Of a stretch of 38,013 nucleotides of DNA, positions 1 to 6,332 are shown one piece after another. The notes under the pieces were generated by a model. The model was not told the DNA's origin and did no database searches. It saw only the letters and a program-made list of their open reading frames with translations. Each line of letters begins with the position of its first letter. The first letter of the stretch is position 1. The position numbers and the translations under genes are program-made. The DNA is from Kiritimatiellia bacterium (GTDB lineage Bacteria; Verrucomicrobiota; Kiritimatiellia; RFP12; UBA3636), in assembly GCA_017481725.1 (NCBI GenBank), contig JAFUOX010000101.1, positions 1-38,013 on the forward strand, read 5' to 3'.

Positions 1-205
1 GTGATGGGTGTGGTGATGGGGCGCGAATGCGCACATTACCGCTTGTTGTTGCTTTTATTATTGCGAAATCTGACGAAGCAATAATGCAACTGCCAAGCGC
101 TAATGTGTACGACCCACAAAGGTTGTTGAGACAGGGAGCGTAATGAACGTGATGCCAAAGGGACGCAGAGACAAGGAGCGTAATGAACGTGATGGCGGGT
201 ATGAT
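1..205 (+). repeat. Repeat island A, left flank of the GxxExxY gene
   Basis: This non-coding stretch is richer in GC than the AT-rich DNA that follows. It holds one copy of the hairpin element (33-106), then a TGTGTACGACCCACAA-like tail, and two copies of GGAGCGTAATGAACGTGATG (137-156 and 175-194) separated by a CCAAAGGGACGCAGAGAC-type segment. The words ACGTGATGCCAAAG and GACGCAGAG recur in islands B and D, and island C carries related words on the other strand. The window begins inside the island, so its left part is not visible. No plausible coding sequence is seen. Confidence 0.75.
33..106 (+). repeat. Hairpin element, copy 1
   Basis: Imperfect inverted repeat. The outer arms ACATTA/TAATGT pair over 6 bp. 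A conserved C-C mismatch follows, then CGCTTG/CAAGCG (6 bp), a 2x3 internal loop and GTTGC/GCAAC. An apical stem ATTATTGC/GCAATAAT (57-64 with 78-85) pairs perfectly. The same architecture appears at 37837-37903 on this strand and at 925-999 on the opposite strand. Relative to those copies, the fourth outer pair is T-A instead of C-G, changed on both arms. It could act as folded single-stranded DNA (REP-, MITE- or attC-like) or as RNA; the sequence does not decide which. Confidence 0.8.
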
Positions 206-386
206 TGGTGTATGGTAAAAAACATTTGTACAGTGCGAAGTTTTAAATTATTATATATTTAATTTAGTTTTTTTATAAAATTTATTTGTAATTAATTTTT
301 AATTATAATATAATCTTTACATCTTTTGAAAATAATTATTTACATCAACATATTAGAAATAGATTAAAAACACAAGGAGATGCATT
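206..386. other. AT-rich leader upstream of the GxxExxY gene
   Basis: About 180 bases, very AT-rich from about 240, separate island A from the GxxExxY start codon. The composition changes sharply at about 205-240, from repeat island to AT-rich DNA. I see a promoter candidate (286-314) and a ribosome binding site AAGGAG (374-379), and nothing else. Confidence 0.6.
286..314 (+). promoter_or_regulatory. Candidate promoter of the GxxExxY gene
   Basis: TTGTAA, a 17-base spacer and a perfect TATAAT lie about 70 bases upstream of the start codon. The region is so AT-rich that chance matches are likely, so this is a candidate only. Confidence 0.35.
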
Positions 387-782
387 ATGGACATTAATGA
401 TATTACTAAAGCAATTATTGATGCTAGCATAAATCTACATAAAAAATTTGGACCAGGTTTATTGGAATCTATTTACGAAAAATTGCTCGTTATTGAGTTA
501 AGAAGCAAAGGACTATTAGTAGAAGAACAGAAATGGCTTCCACTAATTCATAAAGGCATTAAATATGACAATGCTTATCGCATTGACTTATTAGTAAACA
601 ATCAGGTTATTGTTGAAGTAAAATCAGCAAAAGCAATGGAGCCAATTTTTACTAACCAATTAAGATCATATTTAGTTCTCTCTGGTCTAAATGTTGGAAT
701 TTTAGCAAACTTTGGTATGAGCACTATGAAAGAAGGATTGAAACGTATTGCAAACAATTTCAACAACAATCCAATCCATTAA
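387..782 (+). CDS. GxxExxY protein (PD-(D/E)XK nuclease-like fold)
   Basis: This 131-residue protein matches the GxxExxY family in length and pattern. The signature reads GLLESIY (G24, E27, Y30). A restriction-endonuclease-like core follows, with D67 in YRIDLLV and E77-V-K79 in VIVEVKSAK, the arrangement expected of PD-(D/E)XK enzymes. The family is usually described as uncharacterised; nuclease activity is inferred from the residues. AAGGAG sits 7 bases before the ATG. The gene is AT-rich, unlike the flanking islands, and stands alone with no operon partner. Island A lies upstream and island B downstream, carrying the same hairpin in opposite orientation, so the gene may be the cargo or the enzyme of a repeat-bounded element. 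I am confident of the family and not of the role. Confidence 0.88.
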   Translation: MDINDITKAIIDASINLHKKFGPGLLESIYEKLLVIELRSKGLLVEEQKWLPLIHKGIKYDNAYRIDLLVNNQVIVEVKSAKAMEPIFTNQLRSYLVLSGLNVGILANFGMSTMKEGLKRIANNFNNNPIH

Positions 783-924
783 CTTTATATTATACGTCTC
801 GTCCCTTTGGCGTCACGTGCACCACAGTCACAGCGGCGTCCCTTTGGCATCACGTGCATCACTCCTCGCACTTTTTGCCATCACGTGCATCACGCTCTGC
901 GGCTTAATTATCTTGTGGTCGTAC

Positions 925-999
925 ACACTAGCGCTTGGAAGTTTCCTAATTGCTACTGAAAGGCAAAGCAATAACTCAGGAAACGACAAGCGGTAGTGT
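925..999 (-). repeat. Hairpin element, copy 2 (inverted)
   Basis: Read on the minus strand, this copy shows the same fold: ACACTA/TAGTGT, a C-C mismatch, CGCTTG/CAAGCG, a 2x3 internal loop, GTTTCC/GGAAAC, and an apical stem ATTGCT/AGCAAT (967-972 with 949-954). The inner stem has a T-A pair where copies 1 and 3 have G-C, and both arms are changed. It lies 143 bases past the GxxExxY stop, in inverted orientation to copy 1, so the two copies bracket the gene. Confidence 0.8.
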
Positions 1000-1080
1000 T
1001 TTCGCCGACACCACCACACAAGCCACCCTAGAGCTCTGCCCCCTCTGCGCCCTCTGCGCCCTCTGCGTCTCTGCGTCCCT

Positions 1081-1150
1081 TTGGCATCACGTTTGGCATC
1101 ACGTTTGGCATCACGTTGGCGTCCCTTTGGCGTCACGTTTGGCATCACGT
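1081..1150 (+). repeat. 12-bp tandem repeat TTGGCATCACGT
   Basis: Three perfect head-to-tail 12-base units lie at 1081-1116. After a 10-base TGGCGTCCCT variant come two more units (TTGGCGTCACGT at 1127-1138, TTGGCATCACGT at 1139-1150). The unit's reverse complement, ACGTGATGCCAA, is also found in island A (149-160). Confidence 0.8.
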
Positions 1151-1156
1151 TTTTTT

Positions 1157-1418
1157 GATTATTGGCTGTAGGTTGTTGTATGCGAATGTGTTATGTTGTA
1201 TGCAATGATAAAGTCTTGTATTTGTATTTTTCTGTCAAAAAATGCTAAATACTATGGTTTGACGGGTGTATTGTTGCCAATAGCTATTTTATGGCATAAA
1301 TTATGCTTGTTTCAAGAGTGGTACTATAGGATGTGAAAATTTTAAAAAACATATTAACTAATTATGGTTTATATGGTAAAATATTCGCATAAAGTTTCAA
1401 ATATGGTAAGGAGAAAAT
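1157..1418. other. Intergenic stretch before the 814-residue lipoprotein gene
   Basis: This is mixed AT-rich DNA with no gene. It holds a short palindrome GCATAA-A-TTATGC (1294-1306) and a promoter candidate at 1354-1382. I see no terminator or further repeats. Confidence 0.5.
1354..1382 (+). promoter_or_regulatory. Candidate promoter of the 1419 gene
   Basis: TTAACT, a 17-base spacer and TAAAAT predict transcription from about 1389, giving a leader of about 30 bases with a good AAGGAG just before the start codon. Confidence 0.4.
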
Positions 1419-3863
1419 ATGAAACATAAACATACTTCCGCATTTGCGGCAGAAAAAACACTAACAAGCTCAAGCTTGTTTCTATCATTCGTTGCCGCAA
1501 TGGTGATTTGCGGATGTCAATCAGAAGATTCTGCACCAGCAGCAGAGGCACCTGCAGCAAAGGCACCAGCAGTAGAGGTTCCAAAAACAATAGTTCCTGA
1601 TATTGTTGAAAAGAATCCATTTGGTGAGCTAGTTCTTGTTGACATGATTGATTGTACACAGGAAACTCATGATTTAGAGGTTTATCCAAAGGATGCTTCT
1701 AAGATTGAGACAATTTTAGGCGTTCCTCATCGTGTGCTTCAGGTTCAAGATGATGAAGGCTCATACATCAAGTATAGAGTAGGTAAAGGCAAGAACCTCA
1801 AGGCTCACGGATCTTATGTTCTTGTTATAGATTACCCAGATGATTTACCACGTAACTACCTAGTACGTAATGGTGCTATGGAGTCAAAGCGTTCATTCTA
1901 CACAGGTAAGAATGGTGGCGATTGCTGGGGTGCTTTATATGTAAACCACAATATTGAATCACTTAATATCCCTCAGTCCGGAAAAATTGAGCAGTGGGTT
2001 GCATATATGTCCATAATGGATGAGACAGCAAACTACAAGGAGGATAAGAATTTTGGTCCTAACAATATTACTAAGAATAACGATGGTTTTGATTTAGTAA
2101 TTGCTCAGTATGGTCGCAAGAACGATCCAAATACAGCAGGTGTTGCACTAAGCAAGATTTATCTATATGAGATGCCAAATGAGGAAGAGAAGTATGCGAA
2201 GCTTGTTCTTCCTGAGGGATTACCACAGCGTCACCTATTTTGGCGTGAGGAAATGTCAGATGGAGCAGTTGCACGTAACTACACACCAACTGGCTACTTT
2301 AGACACAAGTTCCGCCAGCTAAAAATGCTAGGTATGGATACTTATACAAAGGATCTTTTTGAGTTTGGTCATGTTCAGCATTGGAATCCAGGTGCAGTTG
2401 GCCTACGCATGTGGGATAGCGAGCATCGTGATTATTGGGATGCAATCGTAAAAGAGGCAGCTGAGTTTGATTTAAACATCCTTCCATATTATGAGTATGC
2501 AGGTGCAAACTATATGGATATTGATGGAGTTCCTTCTCTTGGTCGTCAGCGTAAGGCAGAGCCTCTAAATACAGATATCAAGCCAGAAATGAAAAATTGC
2601 TACACGCACATTTCTTGGTCAGAGAAGCTACGTGTTGATATTACTGATCCAGCAACCTATGCAGAATTCAAAAAGGTTATTGACGGAACAATTCTTAAGT
2701 ATACAGAGCAGAAGGATAATATGCTAGGTGTTTGGATTCGTCCACGTCCAGCACAGATGGCAGTAGGCTTTGCAGATGCAACACGTGAGCGTTTTGCTAA
2801 GGAAGCAAATAACGGTGTTGCTGTCACACGTGATGACCTACGTAAGGACAAGGATTTGTACAACCGCTACATCAAGTGGTGGGGCAGAAAACGTGCTGAA
2901 TTCGGTGCAGGTATGCGCGATTATATGGCAGAGAATGGTGTAAAGAGCCCAATCGTAATTTTCGATGGTGATACATCTGAGCCAGGTAGTGGCATGATAA
3001 ATCAGAAGGGTGTTGTCACTGATGACCCTGAATATTGGAAGGCTATTCTTGCTGCAGCTCCATTCAACAACACAAATCCTGCTGATTCTGTAACAGACAT
3101 CAAGAATAAGGCTATCGTAGATGAGCATTGGTTCTTGAAGGGCTTGAAGAGTCCAGCATGGACCTGGGGTCATTGGGAATGGCAGCATGCTTGCCCAGGT
3201 GCTGACCCAGAGAGCTATCATGATTTGTCAAACGTTTGGATTTCTATGACAGTTCACCGCTTGTTCTCAGTGCTTGACCCATACTGCCTTGACCAGTTCA
3301 AGAATGCTGATGGTGGTCAGACACTTATTCGTCACTACGGTCTAAATGAGAACAACCTAGCTAAGTTCGTAAGAGATGAAAATTATGTTCCTCAAAAGAA
3401 CGAGAAGGGTGAGTTCAAGAGAGAGCCATTATGTGGCTATGCAATTCACGATTCAGAGCGTGCAGGTCGTGCTTGTATGCAGACAGAGGTTGTTGCAATG
3501 GCAAATGGTAACCCATACAATATTGGTTATTTGATTGGTTCAACCTTTACACGTGGCTTCCCTGGCCCTGTACGTGAGTTCAACCGTAACTTTTTAGCAC
3601 TTCCAGCACTACCTTCTGAGGTTGTTGCAGATGCATGTGCTGATAAGGAAGTTGTTCTACGCAAGATAGCAACAGAGAATAACGGAACATATTTTGCTCT
3701 TGTTCACACTGGTGATACAGCAAAGACAGTAGATGTTCGTTTCCCTGCTGGAACAGAAAACCTAAAGATTATTCTATCTGGTCAGGAGGTTCCTCTAAAT
3801 GCAGATGGAAGCGTAAGCATCCAGATGGAGCCATGGCAGCTAGTTTCTTTCATTGCAAAGTAA
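1419..3863 (+). CDS. Large exported lipoprotein, probable TIM-barrel glycoside-hydrolase-like protein
   Basis: The 814-residue product starts with a basic N-terminus, a hydrophobic segment (about 19-32) and the lipobox-like ICGC (cysteine at 34), so it is probably a lipoprotein. A short Ala/Pro/Glu-rich linker (about 38-55) follows. Residues about 60-260 look like an all-beta accessory domain. Residues about 270-700 have TIM-barrel-like spacing, with KFRQLKMLGMDTYTKDLFEF, YWDAIVKEAAEFDLNILPYY, and a WWGRKRAEFGAGMRDYMAEN helix. The last 60 residues form a small beta domain of the kind that often ends glycoside hydrolases. I do not recognise a named family or an unambiguous catalytic pair. A strong AAGGAG precedes the ATG and a terminator follows, so it is probably monocistronic. 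A polysaccharide-related role is an inference. Confidence 0.75.
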   Translation: MKHKHTSAFAAEKTLTSSSLFLSFVAAMVICGCQSEDSAPAAEAPAAKAPAVEVPKTIVPDIVEKNPFGELVLVDMIDCTQETHDLEVYPKDASKIETILGVPHRVLQVQDDEGSYIKYRVGKGKNLKAHGSYVLVIDYPDDLPRNYLVRNGAMESKRSFYTGKNGGDCWGALYVNHNIESLNIPQSGKIEQWVAYMSIMDETANYKEDKNFGPNNITKNNDGFDLVIAQYGRKNDPNTAGVALSKIYLYEMPNEEEKYAKLVLPEGLPQRHLFWREEMSDGAVARNYTPTGYFRHKFRQLKMLGMDTYTKDLFEFGHVQHWNPGAVGLRMWDSEHRDYWDAIVKEAAEFDLNILPYYEYAGANYMDIDGVPSLGRQRKAEPLNTDIKPEMKNCYTHISWSEKLRVDITDPATYAEFKKVIDGTILKYTEQKDNMLGVWIRPRPAQMAVGFADATRERFAKEANNGVAVTRDDLRKDKDLYNRYIKWWGRKRAEFGAGMRDYMAENGVKSPIVIFDGDTSEPGSGMINQKGVVTDDPEYWKAILAAAPFNNTNPADSVTDIKNKAIVDEHWFLKGLKSPAWTWGHWEWQHACPGADPESYHDLSNVWISMTVHRLFSVLDPYCLDQFKNADGGQTLIRHYGLNENNLAKFVRDENYVPQKNEKGEFKREPLCGYAIHDSERAGRACMQTEVVAMANGNPYNIGYLIGSTFTRGFPGPVREFNRNFLALPALPSEVVADACADKEVVLRKIATENNGTYFALVHTGDTAKTVDVRFPAGTENLKIILSGQEVPLNADGSVSIQMEPWQLVSFIAK

Positions 3864-3887
3864 TCTTAGATACCATTAAATTTTAAT

Positions 3888-3928
3888 AAAAGGCTGTTGC
3901 ATCTTTTGTTGGTGTAGCAGCCTTTTTT
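3888..3928 (+). terminator. Rho-independent terminator after the lipoprotein gene
   Basis: AAAGGCTG pairs with CAGCCTTT across a 21-base loop, and the right arm runs into a T6 tract. It starts 25 bases past the stop codon. Confidence 0.7.
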
Positions 3929-4036
3929 GATTTCTGAATAGGTTATGTAATTGCATGTGTTTATTGCGAAAGCTGGCGCACCTTTTTTATTAATAAAAAT
4001 TCTCTAGATTAAGCTTTTGAATGTCTGCTTTCTCCA

Positions 4037-4065
4037 TTGCATTCTTGTTTATATTATAATATAAT
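4037..4065 (+). promoter_or_regulatory. Candidate promoter, possibly giving a leaderless mRNA
   Basis: TTGCAT, a 17-base spacer and TATAAT end only six bases before the ATG at 4072. There is no Shine-Dalgarno match between them. If this is the promoter, transcription would start at or next to the start codon. Confidence 0.45.
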
Positions 4066-4071
4066 ATAAGC

Positions 4072-4707
4072 ATGAAAGTTAAAACTATAATTACAGGTCT
4101 TTATGAGGTTAATACATACCTTGTTTATAACGACCCTAAAAACGTATTTATCATAGATCCAGGTGCAGATGCCGAGGATATTATTAGTGAATTGGAGTCT
4201 AATAATTTGACTCCTGCTGCTATTTTATTTTCGCATGGGCATGCAGATCATATTTCTGCACTAGATGGTCTTCTTATGCACTATCAAATTCCTGTAAGGA
4301 TTATGGCTGAGGATGCAGCATGGGCATTTACACCAATGAATTGTTTTCCAGGCTATGAGCAGATACAAAAGTACCCAGAGAATTTAATTTCCACAATAAA
4401 AGAAGGAGATGAAATTTCTGCTGGTGATTTAACACTAAAGGTTTTACATACACCAGGGCATACGCCTGGTAGCGTTTGTTTTGTTGCAGATGATGGGCGT
4501 GCCATATTTGCAGGCGATACTCTTTTCTCTGGTTCTATAGGAAGAACGGATTTTCCTGGCGGTGATTGGGGCGCAATGGCACAATCACTAAAAAAGCTTA
4601 TGCACATTCCTGAGGATTATTGTGTATATCCAGGGCATGGAGAATGTACATCAATTGGTAAGGAAAAACGCACAAATCAATATTGCTTACACATTTTACG
4701 AGGTTAA
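4072..4707 (+). CDS. Metallo-beta-lactamase-fold hydrolase (glyoxalase II-like)
   Basis: This 211-residue cytoplasmic protein has the full metal-binding set of the metallo-beta-lactamase hydrolase superfamily: HGHADH (H55, H57, D59, H60), H130 in HTPGHTPGS, D149 in AGDTLF and H189 in YPGHGE. Its length and motif order fit the small glyoxalase II-like group (YcbL-type), which hydrolyses thioesters such as S-D-lactoylglutathione; the actual substrate cannot be told from sequence. It is the first gene of a run of closely packed genes: the next start is 7 bases past its stop. No Shine-Dalgarno sequence precedes the ATG. Confidence 0.9.
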   Translation: MKVKTIITGLYEVNTYLVYNDPKNVFIIDPGADAEDIISELESNNLTPAAILFSHGHADHISALDGLLMHYQIPVRIMAEDAAWAFTPMNCFPGYEQIQKYPENLISTIKEGDEISAGDLTLKVLHTPGHTPGSVCFVADDGRAIFAGDTLFSGSIGRTDFPGGDWGAMAQSLKKLMHIPEDYCVYPGHGECTSIGKEKRTNQYCLHILRG

Positions 4708-4714
4708 TAAAAAT

Positions 4715-5161
4715 ATGGAAACAGATAAAATTTCAATTGGTGCCGATGGTATAGATGCCAAGGCTGTAGTTGCTGATATTTTGGCAAGAGTTGAAGAAAA
4801 GCGTAAGCAAGGCGTGTATGATGAAGCAAGGGTAGCACGTGCTGAGAAAAACAATCTTCTTACTCTTAAGGATGATGAAAGCTTTATGGAGCAATATTTG
4901 CTTTGTTTGCGTCAAATTGTTCCGGTGGATATGAATGATTTTGAGATTATTGAAAAGCGTTCTCGATTCTCAGGTCCACTTGTTAAACTAAAGAAGACAA
5001 TTTGGAAATTGTTGAAGTTCTATACCTTTAGAATGTGGTCACAGCAGAATCAAACAAATTCACTTTTGCTTGCTGCGATAGAGGTTATGCATAGCAGGCA
5101 GAAGCGTGAGATTGCAGAACTAAAGGCTCGTATTGAACAGCTTGAAGGGAAACAGAAGTGA
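4715..5161 (+). CDS. Small coiled-coil protein paired with a glycosyltransferase
   Basis: The ATG at 4715 (148 residues) is preferred to one further upstream because that extension would overlap the hydrolase gene by 86 bases. The protein is charged and largely helical, has no signal peptide, and ends in a heptad-like coiled coil (about 118-148, SRQKREIAELKARIEQLEG). The middle (SGPLVKLKKTIWKLLKFY, then WSQQNQTNSLLLAAIE) resembles the linker found at the end of O-antigen-cluster glycosyltransferases and methyltransferases. Its TGA overlaps the GTG start of the next gene, so translation is probably coupled and the two proteins may form a complex. I do not recognise a named family. Confidence 0.75.
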   Translation: METDKISIGADGIDAKAVVADILARVEEKRKQGVYDEARVARAEKNNLLTLKDDESFMEQYLLCLRQIVPVDMNDFEIIEKRSRFSGPLVKLKKTIWKLLKFYTFRMWSQQNQTNSLLLAAIEVMHSRQKREIAELKARIEQLEGKQK

Positions 5162-6330
5162 GATTAGCATTTGTTTGCCCCCGCCTACATGAGCCAGGTA
5201 CAGTAGGTGGTGCAGAAACTTTAATTTACAGCCTAGCAAAGGATGCTGTAACACTTGGACATGAGGTTGAGTTTCTTACAACCTGTGCAAAGAGTCATTT
5301 TACTTGGGAGAATGAGCTTCCAGAAGAGACCTTTGTTCGTGATGGAATGGTAGTTCGTCGCTTCAAGGTTGATGAGGATCGCGATGTTAATAGCTTTCTT
5401 TCTTTGCAGACAAATATTTGTAGCGGCTACGAGTTAAGTGATGAGGAAGAGGAGCGTTGGCTAAGAAATAGCGTCAATTCAACTGGCTTGGTTGATTATC
5501 TTAAGGCAAATAGTGCAGATATTGACCGTGTGATGACAGGACCATATCTTTTTGGCTTGGTGGAGGCAGTTGCACATGCTGTGCCAGATAAGGTGTTGCT
5601 TATTCCTTGTTTACATGATGAGCCATTTGCAAGGGTTCGTAGAATCCAAGCAATGTTTAGAGCGGTGCGAGGCTTTTTGTTTAATACAGAGCCAGAGCAA
5701 AAGCTAGCACACAGATTGATTTCAGGGCTTGCACCAAAGGTAGAGGCTGTTATTGCAATGGGTATTGAGCCATTTGATGTGGCGAAGGATGCTTTTGCAA
5801 AACGCACAGGAATCACATCTCCATATGTGCTTTATTCTGGCCGCCGTGAGCCTCTAAAGGGTACACCAACCTTGGTTGACTATGTTGCTTGTTTTAGAGA
5901 GCGTACAGGTAGGGATATTAAGCTGGTTATGACTGGCTCAGGTCATGTTGATATACCAGAAAGCTTGAAGGATCACTTTATTGATTTAGGCTTTGTAAGT
6001 GAGCAGGAGAAGCGCGAGGCAATGGCTGGCGCGGTTGCATTTATTCATCCTTCTGTTAATGAGAGCTTGAGTATTGTTATTTTAGAGGCATGGCTAGCAC
6101 GCACACCTGCACTTGTTCATGCAAGAGGAGAAGTATTAAGATGGCAATGTGAATCTTCAAATGGAGGATTGTGGTTCTCCCGTTATCCTGAGTTTGAAGA
6201 GGAGCTGCTGTTTTATTTAGATAATCCAGAGAAAGCCGCAATAATGGCAGAGCAGGGTAGAGCCTATACAGTTGGTAAATATGCACCAGAAGCAGTGCGT
6301 GCTCGTTTTGATAAGGCAATAAGGAGCTAA
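5158..6330 (+). CDS. GT4-family glycosyltransferase
   Basis: The 390-residue protein has a GT-B fold. The N-terminal domain begins RLAFVCPRL and has the glycine-rich acceptor loop VGGAET (16-21). The C-terminal nucleotide-sugar domain starts at about 220 with YVLYSGRREPLKGTPTLVDY. The E-x7-E motif of retaining GT4 enzymes is ESLSIVILE (E302, E310), preceded by FIHPSVN. The gene starts with GTG inside the stop of the upstream coiled-coil gene. The donor and acceptor are unknown; a cell-surface glycan is likely given the partner protein and the adjacent polyprenyl diphosphate synthase. The ispA-like gene follows after 2 bases. Confidence 0.9.
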   Translation: MRLAFVCPRLHEPGTVGGAETLIYSLAKDAVTLGHEVEFLTTCAKSHFTWENELPEETFVRDGMVVRRFKVDEDRDVNSFLSLQTNICSGYELSDEEEERWLRNSVNSTGLVDYLKANSADIDRVMTGPYLFGLVEAVAHAVPDKVLLIPCLHDEPFARVRRIQAMFRAVRGFLFNTEPEQKLAHRLISGLAPKVEAVIAMGIEPFDVAKDAFAKRTGITSPYVLYSGRREPLKGTPTLVDYVACFRERTGRDIKLVMTGSGHVDIPESLKDHFIDLGFVSEQEKREAMAGAVAFIHPSVNESLSIVILEAWLARTPALVHARGEVLRWQCESSNGGLWFSRYPEFEEELLFYLDNPEKAAIMAEQGRAYTVGKYAPEAVRARFDKAIRS

Positions 6331-6332
6331 AT

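Larger units (their letters stand above)
795..1156 (-). repeat. Repeat island B, right flank of the GxxExxY gene
   Basis: The same words as in island A appear here on the opposite strand. Near the gene, copies of CGTCCCTTTGGCGTCACGTG and CATCACGTGCATCAC precede the inverted hairpin (925-999). Beyond it come a decayed tandem of CTCTGCGCC/CTCTGCGTC units (about 1034-1078) and five 12-base TTGGCATCACGT-type units (1081-1150). The order on the minus strand (tandem array, GGTGGCTTGT-GTGGTGGT spacer, hairpin, CGACCACAAG tail) matches island D on the plus strand. Long open frames cross the island in several frames and give low-complexity translations, so it is non-coding. Confidence 0.8.

Noticed and set aside
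33..999. Integron attC sites with a gene cassette
   Set aside because: The hairpins have internal loops like attC, but the copies are inverted rather than in the same direction, the outer ends do not carry the RYYYAAC and GTTRRRY core pair, and no integrase is present.
1036..1150. CRISPR array
   Set aside because: Units are 9-12 bases, contiguous and without unique spacers; there are no cas genes.
33..1156. Retron or diversity-generating retroelement
   Set aside because: No reverse transcriptase gene occurs anywhere in the window.
748..1171. Three open frames (748-996 plus, 950-1171 plus, 828-1148 minus) within island B
   Set aside because: Their translations are low-complexity products of the tandem words (for example DAKRDAKRDAK), they overlap each other and have no ribosome binding site.
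1294..1306. Palindrome GCATAA-A-TTATGC as an operator
   Set aside because: It is short, AT-rich and has no partner site or neighbouring regulator, so chance is likely.
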